From an uncultured Bacteroidota bacterium (GTDB taxonomy: Bacteria; Bacteroidota; Bacteroidia; Bacteroidales; UBA12077): a stretch of DNA of 64,000 nt. The stretch is from the NCBI GenBank assembly GCA_913055635.1, contig CAJXLK010000017.1, positions 22,163-86,162 of the forward strand, read 5' to 3'. A program made the translations under genes and the position numbers. Position 1 is the first letter of the stretch, and the number at the start of each line of letters is the position of its first letter. Shown here piece after piece: positions 55,701-62,956 of this stretch. Under the pieces are notes generated by a model. That model was given only the letters and a program-made list of their open reading frames with translations. It was not told the origin of the DNA and did no database searches.

Positions 55701-58700
55701 AAATTGGTGGTATTGGTGCCGTGGATATAAATGCCGCCATCCTTTACGTCAAAATCGCCTCCTATGGCAACTCCATTGCCTGCTGCATCCAGTTCGGCAC
55801 TGGTTTCAATAGTCAGATCCCCCAGGACGGTCAGGCTGTCCTGCAGGGTGGCCGTGGTGCCGTTATGAACCAGTACATTGTAAAACGGGGCGGTGGATCG
55901 CACCTCCATATTGGTTCCTGCATCCAGGTGGAGCGTTCCGCCTGTTACATTGTAATTACCCTCTGTACTGCTTATGTGGATGGCGTTGGGGTCATGGCCT
56001 ATGGTATTGGTAATATAAAGATCTCCGCCTTTCATGGTAAAATTCATATCCGGCTGGTCCAGGTTCAGCATGGCGTTATTTCCGTCGTAATTGTATTCAG
56101 CGTTCAGGTATACTTCTCCTCCTGTCTGGGTATAGGCAAATTCTGCCGTGGATGCCCCGGAGCTGATGGCAATCTGGTTGGCCTCCAGGGTACCGCCGTT
56201 GATTTCGATGATGCCGGGAGCCTGATCGCGAAAATTGATGGCTTCGCCTTCGCCTAACAGGTAGTATCCACTATTAATCTGAAATTTGCCATACGGATAA
56301 AGCGCTTGCTGGCTTTCCTGGTTATTAACACCCTGAGGCTTGCCATGGGACAAACCAGTATAATCGGGATACTCATCGTCTGCAGTATTATGAACCGTCA
56401 CATTACTGCCGTCCAGGACCAGGGCTGCCCGTTCACCAATGGTAAAATCCCTGCCCCCTTCGGTAAGGGAGGGAATATAGACACTTCCCGATAGTCGAAG
56501 TGTACCGTTGGCTATCCAGAGCGCTTTTCGGTTTTCAGGATGAGCCGCATCTGAATTGTTCCAGTCATCGTCGTTCTGTCCAAACAAGGCAAAGTCGTCT
56601 TTGCCGTCGGCATAAACCTCCAGTTCATAGGTCCGGTCGCTGCCTTTATCGACCACCAGGTTGTACAGGTCGGTGGTGTTGTTGCAGGTAAGCCTGCTGT
56701 CTGAGGTTCCTTCCATCACCAGGGAGACGCCGGTAGAGTCGACCTCTGAATAATGAGGCACACTGAGGCTGGTCATGCGGATGGTTCCGTTATTGGTAAG
56801 ATCCCCTCCGACGCGGAAAACATGAAAACTTTTGTGATAGTTGCCATAGTCGGTTTGCAGACTAAAAGCCTTACCGGGACCGACGGATATGCCTGCCATA
56901 TCGCTAACCGAGACATCGCCAGCCACCTTAAGGGTACGTCTGGCGGTGCTGTCGTCGTTGATTTGCAGATTGCCTTCGGTTAATGTCAGATTCCCGTTGA
57001 CGTTGTAGTCGCTGGCGAGGGTGAGCGATTCGCTGCTGCTGCTCAGGTTCATCTCTACATTATAAAAAGTACGGGAAGAATCCAGGGCAAAGCTGTTGCC
57101 GTAATATTCAACGGTTCCTTCCCCTTCGCCTTTGCTGATAAAATGGGAAGCATCGCCGGAGGGAAAGTGGTCGCTGCTGAGCAATATCCGGCCGGTACCG
57201 TTGATGGCAGAGAAACTGTGGCCTTTTGTGCCCTGCAGGTCCAGCCGGCCTTCGACGGTAAGGTTGGCATTCTCCAGGCTGTCGGTATGCACTGTGACGG
57301 TGCGGCCGGTCAAAATAACAACATTGTCCGTGGCAGAAGCCTGTGGGGTCTCATCATTGGGATTATCGGGCAATGCCCCGGAGGGGTCCAACGTCCAGAT
57401 CTCGGGGTTGCTCCATTTACCGGGAGCCAAGGTGTACCAGGTCCTGCCCTTCTCTCCTTCTACCGGACTGGCCGACTGATCAAGCGATCCCAGTGTATAA
57501 TACCCGTCTTGAAGTTTGCCGTCAGAAACGTTGAAGACCACTTCATCGCTGCCTTCGATGCTGGCGGCCGTTACCACCTGGCTGTAATCACCTGATGTGC
57601 CCGAACGGTAAAGCAGCACATAATTGGAGGCATTCTTGGGATACTTTCCGCCTTCCAGGGCTTCCGGGATGTTAAACCGCATCTGCACATCTAGGTTGCC
57701 GGTTTTTTCCACATACCAGTCTCGGTTCCAGGCCGCTTCCGCACCACAATTGGTGATTTCGGTTCCGCTCCGGATAGAAATAACATCATTGGTAGCCTTA
57801 TCATGGGCCCACATGACATAGTCGTCATCTTCAAAGTTTCCATTCTGACTAATATATACCCCGGCAGAATTATTTTCCTGGCGGGCTCCGTCGCCTTCCT
57901 TCCCTATACCCACTATATCGTGAACAAAAGCTGCAGCGTTGCCGCTCATTTTATCATTGCCTATGGTAATGTCATATTTGGCCGAAAGGTAATTTTCTAT
58001 GATGGTGCGGCTGGCAGAATCCAGGTTGTTGGCGTACAGTAAGACTTCGGCTATTTTACCATCCCACGAGCTATTCTCATTATCCCTGGCTCCCCGTCCC
58101 AATACCACCTGGGTGGCGTTATCCAACAATCCTCCTGCAGAACTTCCCTTCCAGGTAGGACTATCCCCTGTTCCATTTATAAACAAATCAATTGCTTTGC
58201 CGGAAGACCAATCTGTGGAAAGTATTTGGGGATTTTCTGATTGTGTGAAATTGTCAGATTCATATGCGGTGTTTCCGTCCGTGGTATGCACCCCAACCTT
58301 GATTACTTCTGTTCCATCCCCTTCATAACCATCGGAATCATAACGCATTTCAATACCATCATCTGCATCTGTCCCATCATCCAGATCACCCGTATTAAAA
58401 AAACCATTATTTGTATTTATATTATCGCTGCTGGATTGAACCACAGCAATCAAATTAAAGTCTGAAAGTCCGTTTATATAATTATTCCCATCCTCATCAA
58501 TCAAAAAACTTCCGGCACCATCAAAGGTTACAGCAGGCTGACTGCCAATACCGTTGCTGTTGTTAAAAGTCGGCCGGTCATCGCTGTTACTCTGTGAAAA
58601 ATCCCGGTTGTTTCCGGATATATCGGGCAAGGAATCCACTTCATCACCGTCAGAATAACTAATAGAGCCGGTTGAATCCGCGTTCAACCAAAAAAGCAAT

Positions 58701-58819
58701 TCAGGCTCTCCGTCACTTCCGGAGGCATTGCCTATGCCGCCGGGGGTTGTCTGGGCATGCGCAGAAAAAAGGGAAACGGAAAATATCAGTATGAATACAA
58801 GTGATCTATAGGAGTTCAT
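49793..58819 (-). CDS. Giant secreted surface protein, 3008 aa, with PxTGxxYHVPN tail
   Basis: Started at the ATG at 58819, which gives a signal peptide (LVFILIFSVSLFSAHAQ); the open frame begins 14 codons earlier. Same plan as the 3190-aa protein: GGIGNASGSDGEPELLFW and a LamG-like domain, the RTWYTLAPGKWSNPEIW module, long beta-helix repeats, HNMIQTNISFTDAGVQKYF, DGNWFDNTTWQED, LRIAEWIASV and PKD-like modules, ending PQTGNTYHVPNDFDQN. The module of the YPLGAAGKYTPV type occurs more than once, so internal duplication is likely. No membrane anchor or full CTD. Probably a surface adhesin; the substrate is unknown. It lies 376 bp upstream of its paralogue, in the same direction. Confidence 0.85.
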   Translation of the reverse strand: MNSYRSLVFILIFSVSLFSAHAQTTPGGIGNASGSDGEPELLFWLNADSTGSISYSDGDEVDSLPDISGNNRDFSQSNSDDRPTFNNSNGIGSQPAVTFDGAGSFLIDEDGNNYINGLSDFNLIAVVQSSSDNINTNNGFFNTGDLDDGTDADDGIEMRYDSDGYEGDGTEVIKVGVHTTDGNTAYESDNFTQSENPQILSTDWSSGKAIDLFINGTGDSPTWKGSSAGGLLDNATQVVLGRGARDNENSSWDGKIAEVLLYANNLDSASRTIIENYLSAKYDITIGNDKMSGNAAAFVHDIVGIGKEGDGARQENNSAGVYISQNGNFEDDDYVMWAHDKATNDVISIRSGTEITNCGAEAAWNRDWYVEKTGNLDVQMRFNIPEALEGGKYPKNASNYVLLYRSGTSGDYSQVVTAASIEGSDEVVFNVSDGKLQDGYYTLGSLDQSASPVEGEKGRTWYTLAPGKWSNPEIWTLDPSGALPDNPNDETPQASATDNVVILTGRTVTVHTDSLENANLTVEGRLDLQGTKGHSFSAINGTGRILLSSDHFPSGDASHFISKGEGEGTVEYYGNSFALDSSRTFYNVEMNLSSSSESLTLASDYNVNGNLTLTEGNLQINDDSTARRTLKVAGDVSVSDMAGISVGPGKAFSLQTDYGNYHKSFHVFRVGGDLTNNGTIRMTSLSVPHYSEVDSTGVSLVMEGTSDSRLTCNNTTDLYNLVVDKGSDRTYELEVYADGKDDFALFGQNDDDWNNSDAAHPENRKALWIANGTLRLSGSVYIPSLTEGGRDFTIGERAALVLDGSNVTVHNTADDEYPDYTGLSHGKPQGVNNQESQQALYPYGKFQINSGYYLLGEGEAINFRDQAPGIIEINGGTLEANQIAISSGASTAEFAYTQTGGEVYLNAEYNYDGNNAMLNLDQPDMNFTMKGGDLYITNTIGHDPNAIHISSTEGNYNVTGGTLHLDAGTNMEVRSTAPFYNVLVHNGTTATLQDSLTVLGDLTIETSAELDAAGNGVAIGGDFDVKDGGIYIHGTNTTNFIGDQTSNIWVRNTSNAGELTFNNLKISKEQRYDPTLYHSVDVQSGGSRTVTDHPLEIQGNLNIERGEFDVNEWEVDLKGDLQITDGNILYGASTGYIVMNNASSAQNIIGTTGGSQNYGNLEFANNNGITLVNNVDAHDVRLNDGVVDLDIHNLDISGDLTHSNPYGSSLMFAGAGNASDGGLTLPIDLAEGSAGTEYLFPIGTGSSYSPTRITQEESVTDSGKITITPVNKYHPSASDPSKTIEYYWVIDTTGFSALTYDQLRYTFTFNGTYPGGVKRGANLWPIDYEWIDNGNVENEPYIEFPNTAYLIGDFTLGNAGDFNKPEVFYSITPSSDYNIGSMPEWRNGDNWSTVSHTGGAAGDYPQDGDVAIIGYGGSNPGDGGGNRHHIAYLNNINNTDNYQLTKVVINSSEEDGVWDSRLFIEDGATIDMGVVEGDGTLEPYLDPANPSNISGDFGAFTSNHAEGAQVLFHGDGGNTIEIPDIFNQLPNVRIEGSGSRVFYFPREIPVLGNMIVDYDATFRVEHDLTVNGNLQLGLYRKGILEFPNDIARTITVYDNFILTNNGSNEVTIDNSTEKGLEHRLRLAGNIELDQGNRFDLFTNNTGGNNVILELFGQSYGEMTNADDMPVELYRLEMNKQQGTDFSIWRDPSDPSIAMSNFSINGPTDGSPKAIELNSGRLKLQDGGIDVTLTSGTDAPDFEIPSEAALFAKYGATVRVKGSNTGILLDGSIEASYNSVWQLDDGTNNYIEYTASGNASIDIFQAEFYVGSQIRRNTVTDGGVLSFTQHHPNSTVVLGTDADAGGEQSRGVLELVNDGCYFEQAAGAELSIANHVDNATAPALDLELADSEMNLGEGSSLVFGGDSAVAGQNLEIYSNQPLQNIEVSNAAGTSPMATISTVSLTADTLTIASGATFDANGLDLTLNGDFYANGTFAPNQNTTYFSGSVAQHIAGSPTFYNLVKDASNGLTIDSDITVNNELHLLRGTFSDAGNTLETRGDVWMDITHTHGTSGEGILFNGEEGQTLQGSGTFGKMTTDNIHGIYVPDGNTFAIADTLKMKNGVFEIGKNLLVLEEHATIEQANPFSDHNMIQTNISFTDAGVQKYFPEISSSESFIYPLGAAGKYTPVEISIDQKDAGGSIRVKAANERHPNIIEDEEAPDPEITDADNVLQYHWVVDAEAILNLVGSMSMIYSDEDTSYTAPYNITDYITARLLSDSTNWNKYDNASFDQSNNRMNFDIGDHSPVDDGGISGDYTAGVDGLDFNGAIPDSVPIYHSAQDGNWFDNTTWQEDIPGGPRGAIAIVRDSVFTSSNFMVGYETRIKENGVVDVGKTFGHRIGTVEGTGKLRLESGTLPAGVYEQFFGPDGGTLEYAGSDSYDVLSEITHVNNLRFTGTGERRLPNLNVELYGNLEIAGTDALLNVINEHDQTLTVDSNIVFTEGSFDAGSGEDAKIIMNGGDPQTISGGFNSSSNDEMNHLEINNSNGVTLDGALDMGGTLAFTSGRLFTSTTNILRMTSTQDSITGYNSSRYVEGPMQKNLEMDADFLFPVGDGGRYGWTKVIGVDNGSGSKFWEAQYYNENPDNNTSLDTSEYASPLQQVSGNEYWRINGPSSGASNVKIRWDDQSILPAATDDRSNLRIAEWIASVDPSEWQSVGNTIEDHGVDSGTVQIDSTVALEEHYFTLATAETVELPTASFASNDTALCKGQSAELEVELTGKDDWGVKITRNSNLYLDTVVSSTPLTFTVSQEGTYAIDSVGNANGEGNVYGDPVEVTVSPKPVVSAISWPSPVCENAAEVYSVTDSSDYTYDWSVPAGNNVFTGTDPNQIQVEWLESGTQTLSVTVGLVDVDACATTFSQDVTVNITPQPNIADTLPTVCYGNSILLDASTSSTDFTHNWDLNGIPAGSGQTYNFDTEANGTNPQSVFQQDTVNVTADNNGCSDTDVQYIKVYRRPQTGNTYHVPNDFDQN

Positions 58820-59285
58820 GAAATGACCCGGATGAAATTTTGTTTTTATAAAAAGTTGCAATTATACGTCAATTGAAAAAAAAAAGATTCAGAGGTAGGC
58901 TTTTTATTGGAAATTTTTTGATAAAAATCAACATGTATCCAATGAATTTTATCTTCAATCGCATGAACTGGATTAAACAAAAAAAGACATTTTCATCCGT
59001 GCAAGTAACCCTTGCCTGGCAAAAAGCAACACCCTATCAAGGCTGCACAAAGTGAGTTAAAATTCTCTTCTAATATTTTTCTCCCTGTGATCATCCCGTC
59101 TTGCCTGAATGCTGTTAAAGAAGATGCCTTCAATGAACTGTTGTTCGCTCGGGAAAAGCCTCTTCTCTTATGGGTTGTATCTTTCTCATCTGTCTTTTTT
59201 GCCACTAAAGTGAAATCACCGGCACTCAATTACAAGATGTGTTGGGTTGGTTGGATACGAAGACAGGTTAGACAATTTGAAGCTC
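58820..59285. other. Intergenic region upstream of the 3008-aa gene
   Basis: 466 bp. It must contain the promoter of the giant gene: TATAATTG on the minus strand (58866-58859) is one base off the -7 consensus. The small open frames do not look real. Confidence 0.45.
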
Positions 59286-60029
59286 TTATTTGTCAGGACG
59301 GCCATGTTCGAGTACAATGGCCTTTACATCCCCCATTGTAAAATCGTATTGTTTCCTTAAGATTCCCAACTGATCAGAATCCAGCACACTTCCCGGTAAG
59401 CCCAGTTCCTTTTTCAGGGTTTCCACCTCCAGGTCATACTGGTTGGCCACTTCCCGCAGGGTCATGTCGCCCCTGATGTGAAGGCGTTGTTTGCGACCTT
59501 TCCGTGGTGACTTTGCCTGTCGTTGTATATTAAGTTCCATTTCGCCCGATTCAATATTTTTGGGTTTTTTAAGCTGAATGCGAATGCTGTCGTTCAGATC
59601 GACCCCCATATTTTCAAGTACATTGCGGCCTTCGCCCCGGTCAATGGCTTCTTTTTTCGGATTGACCAGCAGCGGAAAACCTGCCAAAAAAAAGAACAAA
59701 ACCAGAGCACCAATGGAAAGACCCCGCCGCCAACTCACCGGACCCACACATTTTTTGAACAGGCACTTGATCATATTCCAATGGAAAATCAAATGGAGCA
59801 GCAAAAGAAATACCAGGATGGCACCGATAATCAGGTGAATGGTTCCCCACTGATGGCGATCAAGTCCAAGGAAAGTGAGTTCCATATTCTGGCCAAAAAG
59901 CGCCCATCTTTGCTGGCCGGGAATCAACACATACTTGATCAGAACGCCAATGCCAATCAACGCCCCCATCAGGACAAACATGACCAGGTCAATGTAAAAA
60001 TTCGTCTTATTTCGGCTTCTTCCATTCAT
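59286..60029 (-). CDS. DUF4405-like membrane protein with C-terminal soluble domain
   Basis: 247 residues. Three transmembrane helices (about 10-35, 60-82, 105-125) with His residues in and beside them (QWGTIHLIIG, LLLLHLIFHW) that could bind heme, as proposed for DUF4405/cytochrome b-like proteins. A charged loop leads to a C-terminal soluble domain of about 60 residues (LREVANQYDLEVETLKKELGL ... LGILRKQYDFTMGDVKAIV) that resembles small helical tandem modules. Function not known; possibly an electron-transfer or envelope protein. Isolated gene. Confidence 0.72.
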   Translation of the reverse strand: MNGRSRNKTNFYIDLVMFVLMGALIGIGVLIKYVLIPGQQRWALFGQNMELTFLGLDRHQWGTIHLIIGAILVFLLLLHLIFHWNMIKCLFKKCVGPVSWRRGLSIGALVLFFFLAGFPLLVNPKKEAIDRGEGRNVLENMGVDLNDSIRIQLKKPKNIESGEMELNIQRQAKSPRKGRKQRLHIRGDMTLREVANQYDLEVETLKKELGLPGSVLDSDQLGILRKQYDFTMGDVKAIVLEHGRPDK

Positions 60030-60044
60030 AATCTTATTACTGCT

Positions 60045-60112
60045 TTTCTAATTTTTCTCCCTACTATCTTCACTCCATACTCCATACTCCCTACTAATTT
60101 ACTCCCTACTAT
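60045..60112 (-). repeat. Second, short copy of the TAGTAGGGAGTAAATT minisatellite
   Basis: On the minus strand, 60111-60086 is a perfect 26-base match to the array at 32611-32903, with two further imperfect units down to 60045. The stop codon of the radical SAM gene (TAA at 60101-60099) lies inside a unit, so its last residues come from the repeat. Confidence 0.88.
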
Positions 60113-61088
60113 CTCCCCTCCTCCTACCTATCCGCTGATGTTTGGCCAGTTTCCGAAGGTAAAACTTCTTCCCCTGAAATTCGGTTTCCAGGAGTTTATC
60201 CTCATCGACCAGTTTTTGGATCAGGTCCCAGTCTTTTTGGTCGCGCTGAAGGAACTCTTCGATGGCATCTTCGCGCATGGGATGTACCGCGGTGATGGCC
60301 AGGATATCCTTTTCCGTATCCCCACTATGGGCAAAGGCGTTGCCTTCGTAACCCAGCAACATCTCCACCCGATCAATTTTAGAAGAAAAGATCTGATAGG
60401 CCAGGTTAAGGACTTCTTCGCTGGCGGGCTTAATATCGGTACGTGCCGGCGGACGCGTAGGAATGGAAATATAAGCGGCATAAGGATTGAGCGAGTGAAT
60501 GAACTCAGCGGTTTGCTCCAGGTTCTCACGGGTATCATTCACACCATCGATCAGCATCGTTTCGGTGATCAATTTGCCATTATATTCACGCGAAAAAGTG
60601 CGAAGGCCTTCCATAATGCTGTCCAGACGAATGTTTTTGTGGGGCCGGTTGGTTTTTCGCCACAATGATTCGATCACCGAATCTACCTTGGCCGATACCA
60701 GGTCCAGGTTCTTCAGGTCTTCGCGTACGTCCTGGCGGTCCATGGTTGAACTGTTGGTGATGATGGCCAGGGGAATGCCCAGGCTTTTCAGTTGCTGAAT
60801 CTCTTCGCCCAGGTGGATATCCAGGGTGGATTCCCCATCAGGAACAAAAGTAAGGAAATCAATGGCCTCACCAGCATTTTGGACGGTTTTGACTTTCTCG
60901 CCTACCGCCTCTACCACTTCCCGGGTTGAATAATAAGCTTTACGCTGATCCTCAACTTTAAGGGCCCGACCGATTTGACAATAAATGCATCCATAAGAAC
61001 AGATCTTCGGGGGGATGTTGTTGATGCCGATGCTGCGTCCCAATCGCCGGGAAGGGATGGGACCAAAAGTGATGCTGTATTCGCTCAT
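60099..61088 (-). CDS. Radical SAM protein
   Basis: 329 residues. The cluster motif CSYGCIYC (C30, C34, C37) binds the 4Fe-4S cluster that cleaves SAM. FGPIPSRRLGRSIGINNIPP before it and FVPDGESTLD after it fit the COG0731-like subgroup, for which substrates are mostly undefined. A C-terminal winged-helix-like part (HPMREDAIEEFLQRD ... LVDEDKLLETEFQGKKFYLR) is present. The last few codons are formed by a tandem repeat, so the C-terminal tail is lineage-specific. Start ATG at 61088. Role unknown; it may modify RNA or a peptide. Confidence 0.88.
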   Translation of the reverse strand: MSEYSITFGPIPSRRLGRSIGINNIPPKICSYGCIYCQIGRALKVEDQRKAYYSTREVVEAVGEKVKTVQNAGEAIDFLTFVPDGESTLDIHLGEEIQQLKSLGIPLAIITNSSTMDRQDVREDLKNLDLVSAKVDSVIESLWRKTNRPHKNIRLDSIMEGLRTFSREYNGKLITETMLIDGVNDTRENLEQTAEFIHSLNPYAAYISIPTRPPARTDIKPASEEVLNLAYQIFSSKIDRVEMLLGYEGNAFAHSGDTEKDILAITAVHPMREDAIEEFLQRDQKDWDLIQKLVDEDKLLETEFQGKKFYLRKLAKHQRIGRRRGDSRE

Positions 61089-61226
61089 ATCTATATGAAT
61101 CTGTTGAGTTAAAAATCCTGTCTGTTTCCGGGCCTCTGTCCTGGGATCAGGTATTCATTCACCCAAGATAACCTTTCACCATTTGATGAACAACTCCTTC
61201 AACCCTTCCAGGATCATCCCAGAGGA

Positions 61227-61859
61227 TCAGCGTTTCACGCCTTTTACCACCACAAAGCTTCCCTGGCCACAACCTTCCAGGACTTGCTGGACCTGGTCGA
61301 CTTCATCGAGCTGGCCAAAAAGGGTTTGAACATAGCGGATGTCGCAAAATCCGGTCTCCAATAGCATGGTTTCGATTTCACGGGCGGCAAAAAAATGGGC
61401 CTGTTGATAAAAACGACTTTCGTGCTTGTGTTTTCGGTAGATCTGACCAATGGGGCTGTCCTTATCCACAAAACCAATCACCACCGACCCCAAAGGGCTG
61501 ATTATCCGGTACATCTCGCGGATGGCCTGAAGGGGGTTGTCCACAAAACAGATGGTCGTCACCATCAGGGCCAGGTCATAAGTCTGATCAGCAACGGGCA
61601 ATTGTTCAGCAATTCCAAACCTGGGATTGAGGCCCTTTTGCTGGGCCAGTTTGCGCATTTCGTAGGAGGGTTCAATGCCGTCCTTAATGCCTAGAGGTTG
61701 GGCAAAGCGTCCGCTTCCCATGCCAATTTCCACGGCATTCCGGGGATCCTGGATAAAGCGCCTTACTGCCACCAGTTCTGATTGATAAACATAGGGATGC
61801 TGATCAAACCAGCTATCGTATTGCTGGTAAAACTTTTCAAATGATTGAATTTTAGCCAT
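61227..61859 (-). CDS. Class I SAM-dependent methyltransferase
   Basis: 210 residues from the ATG at 61859; the frame is open to a TTG three codons earlier. SAM-binding motif I VEIGMGSGRFAQPLG, then GIEPSYEMRKLAQQKG, motif II QTYDLALMVTTICFVDNP and LGSVVIGFVDKDSPIG. Substrate cannot be told. The fold is of the UbiE/Bud23-like broad group. It lies 138 bp upstream of the radical SAM gene, same direction; a joint pathway is possible but unproven. Confidence 0.86.
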   Translation of the reverse strand: MAKIQSFEKFYQQYDSWFDQHPYVYQSELVAVRRFIQDPRNAVEIGMGSGRFAQPLGIKDGIEPSYEMRKLAQQKGLNPRFGIAEQLPVADQTYDLALMVTTICFVDNPLQAIREMYRIISPLGSVVIGFVDKDSPIGQIYRKHKHESRFYQQAHFFAAREIETMLLETGFCDIRYVQTLFGQLDEVDQVQQVLEGCGQGSFVVVKGVKR

Positions 61860-62020
61860 GGCTGCCAATAATGAACATATGTCAAAAATACAAAACTAAA
61901 CAATTCTGGGTGAAATAAAATGGTTTGCAACCGGAAGGAGTTGGTTTTTATGCAGGAATGGCAGAATCAGGCAAATGGAGAAAAAATTCAGGCAAAAGGG
62001 CAATTTTTTGACTCGATTTT

Positions 62021-62050
62021 TTGTTCAGTTAAAAAAAGAAGATATATTTG
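62021..62050 (+). promoter_or_regulatory. Promoter of tRNA-Asp
   Basis: TTG (62021-62023), 19-bp spacer, and an exact TAnnTTTG box TATATTTG (62043-62050), followed 53 bp later by the tRNA. This is the standard Bacteroidota housekeeping promoter. Confidence 0.75.
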
Positions 62051-62103
62051 CAACCGCATTTTTGGTCAACGGGCAAGTTGGTCAAAACATTGACATCAGA
62101 GTC

Positions 62104-62178
62104 GGTCCGGTAGTTCAGTTTGGTTAGAATGCCGGCCTGTCACGCCGGAGGTCGCGAGTTCGAGTCTCGTCCGGACCG
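62104..62178 (+). tRNA. tRNA-Asp (anticodon GTC)
   Basis: Acceptor stem GGTCCGG/CCGGACC with discriminator G; anticodon stem CCGGC/GCCGG with loop CTGTCAC, anticodon GTC (Asp); T arm GCGAG-TTCGAGT-CTCGT. 75 nt, and CCA is not encoded. All arms fold. Confidence 0.96.
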
Positions 62179-62190
62179 CTTTTTGAAAAT

Positions 62191-62225
62191 AAAACCTCTT
62201 GAAACCCAAGGGGTTTTGTTTTTTT
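62191..62225 (+). terminator. Terminator of tRNA-Asp
   Basis: AAAACCTC pairs with GGGGTTTT (or, tighter, AAACCC with GGGTTT), then seven T. It lies 12 bp past the tRNA. Confidence 0.8.
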
Positions 62226-62452
62226 AGACACCTATTTAGACACTAAAAAATTTCCACGTTCGGTGTCTGTACCAGAAAAGTTTTACCAAAAATTTTTACC
62301 GAATTTCACTTCAGTACTAAGCAAATTGATGTTCCTATGCAATCTCCTTTGCTAGGATAAGAGGTTATTGGAACCATATCTATCTGGAGGGTATAGGTAT
62401 TCAAATTTTAGGAAAAAGGAACTAAAATTCATTATGCCTGCTGACCTACTTG

Positions 62453-62950
62453 TTATCGTACATCTTTCTTATTAATATTTTTTACAGGAGATTCTTTAAA
62501 CAGCTGCATTAATAACCCGACAAATTTCTCCAATTTCCTAGATGATCTGTCATTTTTTCTTTGGGAAATTTTAGCCCACAATTTTTCTTTTTGTTGATCT
62601 ATATGAAGATTCATATAAACCAAAGCTTGCGTTTTTTCTAAATCATCTGGCTTTGGGATAGAAAGGGCTTTCATGGCTTTAAGGACATTCCCTTTTGTTA
62701 CTGCCCTAGTTAATATATGTTTCAACTGTTTATTCCATTCAAAATGAATCGTGGTATCCTGCTTATTTTCAAAATACCGAAAATAAACTGTTTCCTTCCG
62801 GCTGTACAATTCAAACAGGTTCTTCCCATTTTTAAAGGCCTTTATATGAAGATGGATAAGATGATGTTTTCTTATGGTATCAGCTGGCTGCTGACTATAA
62901 CCTATAGCAAATACAGTCACAAGCGATAGACTTAAAAGCAAATGTTTCAT
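62453..62950 (-). CDS. Small secreted basic protein, unknown function
   Basis: 165 residues, signal peptide to about 20 (LLSLSLVTVFAIGYSQ), then a Lys/His-rich mature chain (HHLIHLHIKAFKNGKN) without a known domain. It starts 6 bp after the stop of the third giant gene, so it is almost certainly co-transcribed and may work with it (chaperone, anchor or partner; inferred). It lacks the PxTGxxYHVPN tail and has no CTD. Confidence 0.72.
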   Translation of the reverse strand: MKHLLLSLSLVTVFAIGYSQQPADTIRKHHLIHLHIKAFKNGKNLFELYSRKETVYFRYFENKQDTTIHFEWNKQLKHILTRAVTKGNVLKAMKALSIPKPDDLEKTQALVYMNLHIDQQKEKLWAKISQRKNDRSSRKLEKFVGLLMQLFKESPVKNINKKDVR

Positions 62951-62956
62951 TATCCG

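Larger units (their letters stand above)
61860..62452. other. Intergenic region holding the tRNA-Asp gene
   Basis: Besides the tRNA, its promoter (62021-62050) and terminator (62191-62225), nothing coding was seen. A 12-bp-period direct repeat of TTTAGACAC occurs at 62223-62231 and 62235-62243. Confidence 0.5.

Noticed and set aside
58993..59229. A 78-residue protein upstream of the giant gene
   Set aside because: Low-quality composition, no start signal and in a region that must contain the giant gene's promoter.
62223..62243. Integrase attachment site after tRNA-Asp
   Set aside because: There is a short direct repeat (TTTAGACAC twice), but no integrase, no copied tRNA 3' end and no mobile cargo in the window.
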